A DNA stretch of 64,000 nt from Lachnospiraceae bacterium (lineage in GTDB: Bacteria > Bacillota > Clostridia > Lachnospirales > Lachnospiraceae). Position 1 is the stretch's first letter. The number at the start of each line of letters is the position of its first letter. The translations under genes were made by a program, and so were the position numbers. Under the pieces are notes generated by a model that was not told where the DNA came from, ran no database searches, and worked only from the letters and a program-made list of their open reading frames with translations. Shown here in pieces: positions 36,094 to 44,248 of the stretch. Where the stretch lies: contig JAFXCD010000015.1 of assembly GCA_017521605.1 (NCBI GenBank), positions 32,062 to 96,061 of the forward strand, read 5' to 3'.

Positions 36094-38790
36094 TTAAGGC
36101 ATTTCAAAATATACATATTCCATACCACTGCCGCTATCCACATCACAAACTATGGCTGCTCTGCACAAATCGCCCTTTTCGGGTTGGACAATATGTAGTA
36201 TTTCCCTGTTAAACTCATCAAAGCTCATAGACAGAATCCGTTCATATTCCTCTTCATCAATATATCCAAAATCTCCGCTTTGCATTTCATCATAAAACGT
36301 CTGAAGCTCCTTTAACAGCTCACTTCCGTCCTGCAACTCCAAATAATAGGTTTCGCCGAAAGCAATTACTACATCATCCGTAAACTCTTCAATCTCTTCA
36401 TAACCAACCAGTGAATCATACCAGATTCCGTCCTTCAGTACTTCTACCCCTTCCATACTTTCAAGTACTGCGTCTTCTTGGTTCCATATATGATTGGTAA
36501 GGGGCAGGCTGACCACGCCCCCCTCCCTTGAAGCTTCCACTTTTTGCGGAAAATAATAACGTTCTTCTGCTTTGACGGGAATCACCTGCGTCGTACACTC
36601 ATACACTTCTCCTTCAGCAACAATTTCCAATCGGTACTCTCCAACTTCAAATCCACCCTTCACATCATGGTCAGGAATTGCCAGAGACTTTGTTTCTCCA
36701 CCGTTTAATCGTTCCACTTGGTCGATACGCACATCACAGAGCTTTTCTTCTCCCCTATATAGGGCCGCTTCGGAAAGATACTTGGCCGATAAACCTATAT
36801 TGGTTACATCAAAGCTTAGTAACAGAGTGTAATCAGGATGTTCTTCTGACGTAATGTCCAGCTCTCCACTACTTTCCATACCATAATAAAAGCCACCATA
36901 AACCGGTACATCTCCTACATAGGTTTTTACCCGATACAAGGCCATTTCCTGAGAAGGAATACCTGTAATATCAAAGGAAAGCTCCCCAGACTCATAACCC
37001 TTTATGGTTACCTCCTCCATGGTACCGGTCTCTACACTTTCCCAAATCTCTCCGTTTTTCCTCTGGATTTCATATTCCTTCTGAAGGGTCACATCCTTGC
37101 CTGTATTGTTCCAGAAATAGCAGATTACTTCTTCATCCTCTGCACTGTAGAGGCGCAATCCCTCAGGCAAATAGAACTTCTGGGAATACATCCGATAGTC
37201 ATCCAAGGGTTCATCAGTAACATCAGGATGTGTGGCTTTACTCTTATCTTCAAAGAGCCATTGCTCTTTAAAAATAATTCTGCCGTCACCATCCTCTATA
37301 GGCATAAGGATACTGTTACCATTATAGACCTGCAAACGGATGCTTTCCTCAAAGGCACCATAAATATAGATCTCCCTGTCATCCTCCCAAGGGGTACCAT
37401 TTATATCCATGCAACGTACATCATAGGTAGAACCCTTATCATCCGAAGAAATCCGTAAGCAAAAGTCCGGATTTCCGTCATGATTATAATCATCATAAAC
37501 CACAGGGAATCCTTCCCGATAGGTCATCACCACTGCTCCCTGTCCATCAATAAAATCCACCGGGGAACTGTACTTTTCATCACCCTCCGCATCATAATAA
37601 TACTGACCCATATCCGTGGTAACCATATCCCCATCGTATTCCGGTCTGCTACTGTTGCCAATATCCATAAATATGACCTTACCATTAGCAAGCATCATCA
37701 CATTGTGCGACACACGGTAACTACAAAGTCTGCTTCGATATTCCTGCTCCAACCACTGCGATACATTTTCAGTATCATTCATAAAATCATAAAAAGTCTT
37801 ATACTCAGACTCCTCCTCACTGATACCATAAAGCCCGTCTTTCAAACGGTCTGATGTTAGCATGGCAAAAGCCTCATCATAATCTGTCAATGTGCAAACG
37901 CCGCCCTCCCATCGGAAACGTGCCAGAATTCCGGGGCCAAAATAATAATGGTAAAAGGTATCATAAGTGCCTTCCGCAAAAAAAACGGTATCCTCCTCTT
38001 CCTTAGTGGTCTCAAACCCCACATAGCATACAAACTCTCTGCCTCCGTTTACCATACCATCCCCATGAAACTCCCTATTTTCTGCCAGCCTGTCCGTAAA
38101 TGTATAGGAAGGCAATCTATATTCATCCGTTCTTTCCTGCAAACTATCCAACCAGGGTTTTACCACCGCTCTTGCAGTGTTTAGATACTCCTCATGATTC
38201 TTAGGTTCCTCACATGCCATGGACAAACCAATCAGTTCCTCCTCAGGATTCTCGTAGGTAACTACAGACCCACTTGTAACCTCTTTCCCAGCATAATAAG
38301 TTGTAAATAGTTCTCTCATACTGTCTGTATAAGGGTATTCTGCTCCACCTTCCAACGAAACATAAGTCTCATTCCTATCCCGAACTAATTGAATGTAATG
38401 CTCCTTCCCATCCAGTTCAAGAGTGAAGGATCCGTAATCCCATACATTTCCCAGTTCTTTTGGTTTTGCAGGCTCCTCTTTCTGTAAATCTGCCCATGCA
38501 GTAAGTACCTTGTTCCATTCTGCATCAGTCAGCTCCACTTCTTCACCATTGACAGCAAAGGTTTTATATGTATAATCTGGTGCATCTTGGTCGGTCTTCT
38601 CTTCCACCACTTCTGACTGTTGTGGTATGGAATCAGACTCTTTTTCTACTATTTCCTGCTGAGTTTCCTCCTTTTCCCTTTCTATCCGGCTGACATCCTC
38701 TACATCTATTTCACTGTCTGCCGGCTCATTCACCTTACCGCAACCGGTTAAAAGCAATATCATACCTAAAAAAACAAGCTTTCTTTTCAC
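36094..38790 (-). CDS. Large uncharacterised lipoprotein
   Basis: 898 residues. The GTG start at 38790 follows a run of seven G residues that serves as RBS. The signal peptide ends in LLTGCG, so the protein should be lipid-anchored outside the membrane. A Glu-rich linker follows to about residue 80. Around residue 430, DDYNHDGNPDFCLRIS is a calcium-loop-like stretch seen in VCBS/FG-GAP-type repeats. The C-terminal half looks like immunoglobulin-like beta modules (about 560-800). No enzyme motif was recognised and no neighbour suggests a function. Confidence 0.75.
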   Translation of the reverse strand: MKRKLVFLGMILLLTGCGKVNEPADSEIDVEDVSRIEREKEETQQEIVEKESDSIPQQSEVVEEKTDQDAPDYTYKTFAVNGEEVELTDAEWNKVLTAWADLQKEEPAKPKELGNVWDYGSFTLELDGKEHYIQLVRDRNETYVSLEGGAEYPYTDSMRELFTTYYAGKEVTSGSVVTYENPEEELIGLSMACEEPKNHEEYLNTARAVVKPWLDSLQERTDEYRLPSYTFTDRLAENREFHGDGMVNGGREFVCYVGFETTKEEEDTVFFAEGTYDTFYHYYFGPGILARFRWEGGVCTLTDYDEAFAMLTSDRLKDGLYGISEEESEYKTFYDFMNDTENVSQWLEQEYRSRLCSYRVSHNVMMLANGKVIFMDIGNSSRPEYDGDMVTTDMGQYYYDAEGDEKYSSPVDFIDGQGAVVMTYREGFPVVYDDYNHDGNPDFCLRISSDDKGSTYDVRCMDINGTPWEDDREIYIYGAFEESIRLQVYNGNSILMPIEDGDGRIIFKEQWLFEDKSKATHPDVTDEPLDDYRMYSQKFYLPEGLRLYSAEDEEVICYFWNNTGKDVTLQKEYEIQRKNGEIWESVETGTMEEVTIKGYESGELSFDITGIPSQEMALYRVKTYVGDVPVYGGFYYGMESSGELDITSEEHPDYTLLLSFDVTNIGLSAKYLSEAALYRGEEKLCDVRIDQVERLNGGETKSLAIPDHDVKGGFEVGEYRLEIVAEGEVYECTTQVIPVKAEERYYFPQKVEASREGGVVSLPLTNHIWNQEDAVLESMEGVEVLKDGIWYDSLVGYEEIEEFTDDVVIAFGETYYLELQDGSELLKELQTFYDEMQSGDFGYIDEEEYERILSMSFDEFNREILHIVQPEKGDLCRAAIVCDVDSGSGMEYVYFEMP

Positions 38791-38879
38791 ATTATCCCCC
38801 CCATAATCATCTTGTATTGCTACCGACCATTATACCGCTATTTCCATCCTATGGCAAATAATTCCTAAGTTTCTCCTTC

Positions 38880-40019
38880 TTAGTCACTACCCCCTGCCTT
38901 AAAATTGTAAATAGGCTTTATCACCTTGTCAATTTCCACAGTATCTCCGATAACCTCCAGCATGTCCTCAATTTGTCGATAAGCAAAAGGGGACTCGTCC
39001 AAGGTATCCTTATTCACACATATGGAGTGAATTCCCTTCATGGACTCCTTAAACTCTGCCACGGTATGATGCTCCTTAACCTCGGAGCGTCTGTAAATCC
39101 GTCCCGAACCGTGAGGTGCAGAACAATTCCAGTCCTCATTCCCCTTTCCGGTACCCAGGATAATACCATCCCGCATATTAATAGGGATAATCACCTGTTC
39201 TCCTTCTAACGCTCGTATTGCGCCCTTTCGCAAAATGGGCACCTCTTTGGAAAAATCCACATAATTGTGAATGCAGGAATAGCTTTCCAATACCTTCCAC
39301 TTCATGCCGCTTACAATTTCCTCAATCATAGCTTCTCTGTTTAGCGCTGCATACTCTTGCACCAACGCCAAATCGTGCAGATAGTCCTGTAACAGTCCAC
39401 CGCTTAAGCAGGTCATAAGATAAGGAGCGTGCCCTCCCTGCTTCTTTTCCTGCTGCTTACTCTGACCGGCCCGCAAGTAATAATCCGTTACCTCCATTCC
39501 TAAATGCCTGCTGCCGGAATGAATCACCAGATAAATATTTCCTTCTTCATCCTTATCCACTTCGATGAAATGATTACCTCCCCCAAGAGTACCTATGCTC
39601 TTTTCCGCTTTGGCAGAATCTATGGCTTTGTAGCATTTCAATTCCCTCAGGTCAATTCTTTCAGCGAATTTATGGATTTTCTTCCGCACATTGCCTCCTA
39701 CGGGCACCTGCTCGCGAATCACTGTATCCAACTTCTGACATTCCACATTTTTGGCTTTTACCTTGGCCAAAGTCATACCACAGCCCATATCTACTCCTAC
39801 CAGACTGGGCAGCAGGCTTTCTCCCACTGTCATAGTCAGACCGATAGTTCCCACCTTACCCGGATGTACATCCGGCATGACACGGATTTTACTTCCTCGT
39901 GCACTTGGATGATCACAAATCATCTGTAGCTGTTTTCTGGCATAGTCATCTATTGCATACTCTTCTCTATTTGTTGTATAAACTATTGCATTTGTATATT
40001 TGCCGTAAATTGTTATCAT
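38880..40019 (-). CDS. rtcB: RtcB family RNA ligase
   Basis: 379 residues. RtcB joins 2',3'-cyclic phosphate (or 3'-phosphate) and 5'-OH RNA ends using Mn2+ and GTP, acting in RNA repair. Visible motifs: PDVHPGKVG, GVDMGCG near 72-78 (metal-binding Asp and Cys), GGGNHFIEV, HSGSRHLG, IHNYVDF and APHGSGR, the last carrying the histidine guanylylated in this family. It is shorter than the ~408-residue E. coli type, as is common for clostridial members. The RBS AAGGAAG lies between the start codon and a large structured element at 40046-40200. No RtcA or Ro60-like gene is nearby. Confidence 0.93.
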   Translation of the reverse strand: MITIYGKYTNAIVYTTNREEYAIDDYARKQLQMICDHPSARGSKIRVMPDVHPGKVGTIGLTMTVGESLLPSLVGVDMGCGMTLAKVKAKNVECQKLDTVIREQVPVGGNVRKKIHKFAERIDLRELKCYKAIDSAKAEKSIGTLGGGNHFIEVDKDEEGNIYLVIHSGSRHLGMEVTDYYLRAGQSKQQEKKQGGHAPYLMTCLSGGLLQDYLHDLALVQEYAALNREAMIEEIVSGMKWKVLESYSCIHNYVDFSKEVPILRKGAIRALEGEQVIIPINMRDGIILGTGKGNEDWNCSAPHGSGRIYRRSEVKEHHTVAEFKESMKGIHSICVNKDTLDESPFAYRQIEDMLEVIGDTVEIDKVIKPIYNFKAGGSD

Positions 40020-40045
40020 ATAAATCTTCCTTTCTTCTTTTAAAT

Positions 40046-40200
40046 GTACCTATTCAGCGCATACATTCGCAAAATCGCCTTTACAAGGCTTTCCTTTTGC
40101 TCATGTATAGCTTCTCGCCATATAAATCTACAAAATCAGTCCTTTACAAGCAAGCTTGTACGGCCTGTATTTGTAGATTTGCATGGCTCTGAATAGGTAC
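40046..40200 (-). ncRNA. Candidate structured RNA / rtcB leader element (three-way junction)
   Basis: On the minus strand this 155-nt stretch folds into a clean three-way junction. P1 is a perfect 12-bp stem, 40189-40200 with 40046-40057. P2 pairs 40183-40187 with 40117-40121 and 40170-40180 with 40124-40134 around a 2x2 internal loop, topped by a TACAAG/CTTGTA hairpin (40155-40160 with 40145-40150). P3 pairs 40103-40108 with 40061-40066 and 40095-40099 with 40070-40074 around a 3x3 purine-rich loop, topped by GCCTT/AAGGC (40085-40089 with 40077-40081). It ends 26 nt before the rtcB start codon. It has no recognised Rfam-type motif; a small mobile repeat is the main alternative. Confidence 0.6.
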
Positions 40201-40225
40201 AAAAAAACACCTTATTCCAGGTGCT
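40201..40225 (-). terminator. Intrinsic terminator inside the rtcB leader
   Basis: Minus strand: AGCACCT pairs with AGGTGTT (one G-T) across GGAATA, followed by seven T residues (40207-40201). It lies between the small reading frame and the structured element, so it either ends a short upstream transcript or acts as an attenuator for rtcB. Confidence 0.7.
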
Positions 40226-40276
40226 GATTGTCGACAAATATATATGCTTAATAAAGTGAGGTTCCAAACACTCCCA

Positions 40277-40348
40277 CTATCTATTTGCAAGGACAACCAG
40301 CCCCTGATTACATCGTATGAAATTATTGCTTATAATACTCTGCTGCAT
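40277..40348 (-). CDS. Possible 23-residue leader peptide
   Basis: Frame MQQSIISNNFIRCNQGLVVL plus ANR, stop TAG. Its support is an excellent RBS, AAGGAGG five bases before the ATG, and its place between a consensus promoter and an intrinsic terminator. The RBS could be masked by pairing of GGACAA with a TTGTCC inside the frame. It is too short for homology reasoning; the ~210-nt transcript could also be a non-coding RNA. Confidence 0.35.
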   Translation of the reverse strand: MQQSIISNNFIRCNQGLVVLANR

Positions 40349-40382
40349 CTTGTCCTCCTTATCGAGCTTGGTTAACAGTTAC

Positions 40383-40446
40383 ATATACTAAGGGTCGTGC
40401 TCCCTTTACTGACCCTTAGTATATCGACTGATTCACAAAAAGTCAA
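40383..40446 (-). promoter_or_regulatory. Promoter and 14-bp dyad operator of the rtcB leader
   Basis: TTGACT (40446-40441), a 17-bp spacer and TATACT (40423-40418) form a near-consensus sigma-A promoter on the minus strand. A perfect inverted repeat, ATATACTAAGGGTC-N14-GACCCTTAGTATAT (40383-40396 and 40411-40424), covers the -10 and start site with one arm. That position and the lack of a T run suggest a repressor operator, not a terminator. Confidence 0.65.
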
Positions 40447-40479
40447 TAGCCTTTCCTCTTAATTTCTACCAGGGACTAA

Positions 40480-42303
40480 CTAACCTTTCTCTACATACCA
40501 GCCTGCCTGCGTCTGAAACATCTCAGCATAAATTCCGTTCAAGGCCAGCAGTTCCTCATGAGTTCCTGTTTCCAGTATGGTATTTTCTCCCAAAACAATA
40601 ATCTTGTCACAGAATTTGCAGGAAGATAATCTATGAGAAATATAAATAGCCGTTTTATTTTGAATTAATTGATTGAAATGATTATATATCTCAAATTCTG
40701 CTACCGGGTCAAGAGCTGCTGTAGGTTCATCCAAAATCACCAACGGTGCATCACAATACAGTGCTCTTGCAATAGCAATTTTTTGTGCCTGTCCCCCGGA
40801 AGGCTCCACACCCTCTTCATCGAATGCCTTACTCATCAGTGTATTTCCTTTGTTCTTTAATGTGCTTACCCATTGAGAAATACCACTCATATCATATATG
40901 TCTTGCAAATGACCTTCTGTTTTCTCTTCTCCTTCTAAATGATTCTCTGCTTCTCCAACTTGGATATTCTCATCCAAAGAATATCCAAACAGCTTAAAGT
41001 CCTGAAAGACAACTGACAACAGACGGACATACTCTTCATACTGATATTCCCTTATACTTTTGCCATTTACCTGTATCTCCCCTTCTGTCACATCATATAA
41101 ACCGCAAAGCAGCTTTACCAGTGTGGATTTTCCTGCACCGTTTAATCCCACAATAGATATTCTTTCTTCCTTATGTATTGTCAAATCAATATCTTTTAGT
41201 GTATATTTGTCCGCTCCCGGATACTTAAAGGATACTTTGTTAAAACGGATTTCCTCAAAATCTTCTCTTTTTATTGTCTGTGTTCCCTCTTTTTTATCAT
41301 TATCCAACGACATATACTCTATAAAGGCATGCATAAAATTACATTTCAGCATGAGTTGTTGGGAATGATTGATAATGGACAACAGACAACCGTTTGTAAA
41401 GGTTTCAATTGCTGTAATACACATAACAAACTCACCTATGGTCAATTGCTTTTGCAAAACCATAGCCCCCAAATAGCAATAGGAAAATGAATAACTTATT
41501 GTGGAAGCAAACACTCCTGGTATTCCCCAGGCAAACTGTTTTAATGCACATTCATTATCCATCTTATTCAGTTCCTTTGCATTGTGAATAGCCTTTTTCT
41601 CTACCAGCTGTGTTCCATCATATAAACGCAACTCTTTCGCATACTCACGGTTTGTAATTCTGGTATAAATATAGGAGTAAAATTTGTTAATTGCCGGTGT
41701 TTTCTCAAACACCTCCTGGGAAGCCTGATTGATTTTAGATGTACAAAAAGCCTCCACAACTACCGCCAAAAGTGCAGCCAGCAGTAGCCATAGGGATATT
41801 CTTGAAACTACCCATACCACTCCCAAAAACGTCACTATTGCAGAACAAATTCCAATGATACAATCGGATAATCCTCTTATTCCCCCTGAATACCATGACA
41901 TTCCTATTTCTGCCTTTTGTTCTGCATCCAATACACTTTCCATTTCCATGTCTTCATATTTCATTTTCATGGACTTTTCCGACATCTTTAAATCAAACAT
42001 TCTGGAAATCCAGTCTTCTTTCTTGGACCTTTCTTCCTGAAATATTTTATGTAAAACAGCAATGCAATAGTTTCCGACTACAATAAACAATACATAGATA
42101 ACTATATTTCTAATATTTTGATTCCCCATTATCTCTTCGATAATATACTTCGGAATTAATATATTAATGAAAGGAGCTACCGCCGTCATAACAACCAGTA
42201 AAAAAATCAATAGAAGATAACTACGCCTTTCCTTTCCGGCCATCCCATAAAAATAGGCACTGGTAGTAATGCATTTTGCTAATTTCGTCTTAGATTGCCT
42301 CAT
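40480..42303 (-). CDS. ABC exporter subunit (fused permease-ATPase)
   Basis: 607 residues from the ATG at 42303, chosen for the GGAGG upstream; it overlaps the previous gene by 14 bases. Six membrane helices are followed by an ATPase with Walker A GLNGAGKST, signature PSGGQAQK (LSGGQ with Pro for Leu), Walker B LVILDEPTAALD and the H-loop YISHR. With the upstream gene it should form a heterodimeric exporter of peptides, lipids or drugs. The altered signature motif suggests one of the two ATP sites may be weaker. Confidence 0.88.
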   Translation of the reverse strand: MRQSKTKLAKCITTSAYFYGMAGKERRSYLLLIFLLVVMTAVAPFINILIPKYIIEEIMGNQNIRNIVIYVLFIVVGNYCIAVLHKIFQEERSKKEDWISRMFDLKMSEKSMKMKYEDMEMESVLDAEQKAEIGMSWYSGGIRGLSDCIIGICSAIVTFLGVVWVVSRISLWLLLAALLAVVVEAFCTSKINQASQEVFEKTPAINKFYSYIYTRITNREYAKELRLYDGTQLVEKKAIHNAKELNKMDNECALKQFAWGIPGVFASTISYSFSYCYLGAMVLQKQLTIGEFVMCITAIETFTNGCLLSIINHSQQLMLKCNFMHAFIEYMSLDNDKKEGTQTIKREDFEEIRFNKVSFKYPGADKYTLKDIDLTIHKEERISIVGLNGAGKSTLVKLLCGLYDVTEGEIQVNGKSIREYQYEEYVRLLSVVFQDFKLFGYSLDENIQVGEAENHLEGEEKTEGHLQDIYDMSGISQWVSTLKNKGNTLMSKAFDEEGVEPSGGQAQKIAIARALYCDAPLVILDEPTAALDPVAEFEIYNHFNQLIQNKTAIYISHRLSSCKFCDKIIVLGENTILETGTHEELLALNGIYAEMFQTQAGWYVEKG

Positions 42304-44113
42304 TATCCTGTCCCTCCATATAATAATGTGCCTGCATATCAAACAATTGTGCATACTTTCCATTACGTTCCATTAATTGTTTATGTGTTCCATATTCAGT
42401 TATCCCACCGGCTTCAAACATAGCGATAACGTCACAAAATCTTGTACTTGCCAGCCGATGAGAAATATATACCGCAATTTTCCCATGCACCAACCGGTTA
42501 AACTCCTCATACATCCTGCTTTCTGCCATGGCATCCAAGGCTGCAGTGGGTTCATCCAAAACCACAATTGGTGCATCTTTGTATAAGGCTCTTGCAAGGG
42601 CCATCTTCTGCTTTTCACCACCGGATAAAACCACTCCATCATTATGCAATATTTTTAACAACGGGGTATCCACTCCTCTACTCCATTCCTTCAGTCTATT
42701 TTCCAAACCGGCCTGTTTCAAGCAGTTCTCCACCTTCTTCTTATCAGTCAGTTCCTCCGGTTTTAAGGATACATTCTCCGCTAATGAAAAGGCATAGCAT
42801 TCCATATCCTGAAATACCGGAGCAAATAGTTGATAATAGGTCTCTCTGCCATATTCCTTAATATCCACACCATTCAGATAAATATGCCCTTCTGTAGGTT
42901 CATATAATTTCATAAGTAACTTAATAAAGGTGGTTTTACCTGCTCCGTTTAACCCTACTATTGCCAGCTTTTGTTTTGGTGTAATGGTTATATTTATGTC
43001 CTTTAATGCATATTCCTTTGTCCCCGGATAACAAAAGGATACATGGTCAAAACGAATCTCATAATCTTTATCAGGCTTTACCTCTATACCTTCATTTTCC
43101 TGCTTATCACAAAATTCATTCAGTGAACGATAATCATTTACCTCCCTGCTACATTTTCTAAGCTTTGTAAAAATATCCATAAGATTATGAAAAGTAGATG
43201 CCAAATTTCCCACACATCCTACATAAACTGTAAAATCACCAATACCAAGACCCTTCTGCAAGATAGAATAGATTAAACTAACATACATAATTCCTTCCCG
43301 CAACATATCCAGTGAACTAGTGAAGATACCACTTTTCATCCATCCGTTTCTGGCTTTTTTCACATTCGTATGTAACTCCTTCTGTAAATCACTCTGGGTT
43401 GTCAATATTTTTTCGCCCACCTGAAATAAACGTATATCTTTTGCATAAGAAAAATCCTTGCTGATTTTTTTGAAATACTCTTTTTTCCTTTCCTGATAGG
43501 AGACACTGTCATTAGTCAGATATTTTTCCTGTTTTGATGCATGGCTTATGGAAAAATAGGACAATATTCCAAATCCAATTACTACACCTATCATCAAAAT
43601 ACTGATTCTGCCAAGAATCAATATGGCCACAATACAGGTAAAAAGGTCCGAACAAAAGACTAGAGTAAAACGTATGATGCCTTCTATTCCGCTTTCTGTA
43701 TTGGTAGTTGACTTTCTGGATTTCTGAAGTGCATCCAAGACTTCATTGTGCTCCAAATTTTCATAAGACATATTGATTATCTTTTTATTTCGATCCAGCA
43801 TAAACATAGGTCTCACATAAAATGCAGCAGGCTCTTTTCCGAAATTAACGGCATTCCTGCCCAACGCACAAACTACGTTTGCAAATGCCAGTCCCAATAC
43901 TATCTGAAACAACTCTCTAATACTCATACTGCCTATGCCAATATACTCAATAATATACTTACTTAAAAACAACCATATAAATCTATGCCCAACTGAACAG
44001 ATAATTGAAACCACCAACAAGCCAATTAAATAAGGCTTATGCAACGCTACACCTTTGTAAACATAGATAATATTACTCAATAAACTATACTTTTTTTCCT
44101 CTACCTTGCTCAT
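42290..44113 (-). CDS. ABC exporter subunit (fused permease-ATPase)
   Basis: 607 residues, first gene of the exporter pair; the ATG follows AAGGAGGAAACAG. Membrane helices occupy about 1-310. The ATPase has Walker A GLNGAGKTT, signature LSGGEKQK, Walker B IVVLDEPTAALD and YISHRLAST. It is co-translated with the next gene. The regions around the pair hold no obvious export substrate other than the putative 23-residue peptide downstream. Confidence 0.9.
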   Translation of the reverse strand: MSKVEEKKYSLLSNIIYVYKGVALHKPYLIGLLVVSIICSVGHRFIWLFLSKYIIEYIGIGSMSIRELFQIVLGLAFANVVCALGRNAVNFGKEPAAFYVRPMFMLDRNKKIINMSYENLEHNEVLDALQKSRKSTTNTESGIEGIIRFTLVFCSDLFTCIVAILILGRISILMIGVVIGFGILSYFSISHASKQEKYLTNDSVSYQERKKEYFKKISKDFSYAKDIRLFQVGEKILTTQSDLQKELHTNVKKARNGWMKSGIFTSSLDMLREGIMYVSLIYSILQKGLGIGDFTVYVGCVGNLASTFHNLMDIFTKLRKCSREVNDYRSLNEFCDKQENEGIEVKPDKDYEIRFDHVSFCYPGTKEYALKDINITITPKQKLAIVGLNGAGKTTFIKLLMKLYEPTEGHIYLNGVDIKEYGRETYYQLFAPVFQDMECYAFSLAENVSLKPEELTDKKKVENCLKQAGLENRLKEWSRGVDTPLLKILHNDGVVLSGGEKQKMALARALYKDAPIVVLDEPTAALDAMAESRMYEEFNRLVHGKIAVYISHRLASTRFCDVIAMFEAGGITEYGTHKQLMERNGKYAQLFDMQAHYYMEGQDNEAI

Positions 44114-44212
44114 AATTCTGTTTCCTCCTTCTTTGGATTTATTATAGATTTATTTTCAAACCTTTAAAATAACGGTACTAACGACAAAAATTCGCTCAAC
44201 ACGCGAACAAAC

Positions 44213-44236
44213 AAAAAAGACGGCTCTCACCGCCTT
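44213..44236 (-). terminator. Intrinsic terminator of the serine hydrolase gene
   Basis: AAGGCGG pairs with CCGTCTT (one G-T) across TGAGAG, with a T run after it on the minus strand. Confidence 0.75.
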
Positions 44237-44248
44237 TTCTTAATATAT

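Noticed and set aside
40046-40200. Y RNA, tRNA-like RNA or T-box interpretation of the rtcB leader element
   Set aside because: No conserved Y-RNA core, no T-arm sequence, and no TGGNACC-type T-box motif in a proper context.
40046-40200. MITE or other small mobile element bounded by 12-bp inverted ends
   Set aside because: No target-site duplication, no second copy in the window, and internal helices fit an RNA fold; kept as an alternative only.
40229-40238. TTGTCGACAA as a Spo0A box
   Set aside because: It departs from TGTCGAA in its last positions and is an isolated palindrome; not enough to call.
40383-40424. Long inverted repeat read as an intrinsic terminator for the ABC exporter
   Set aside because: No T run on either strand and one arm contains the -10 of a good promoter, so an operator fits better.
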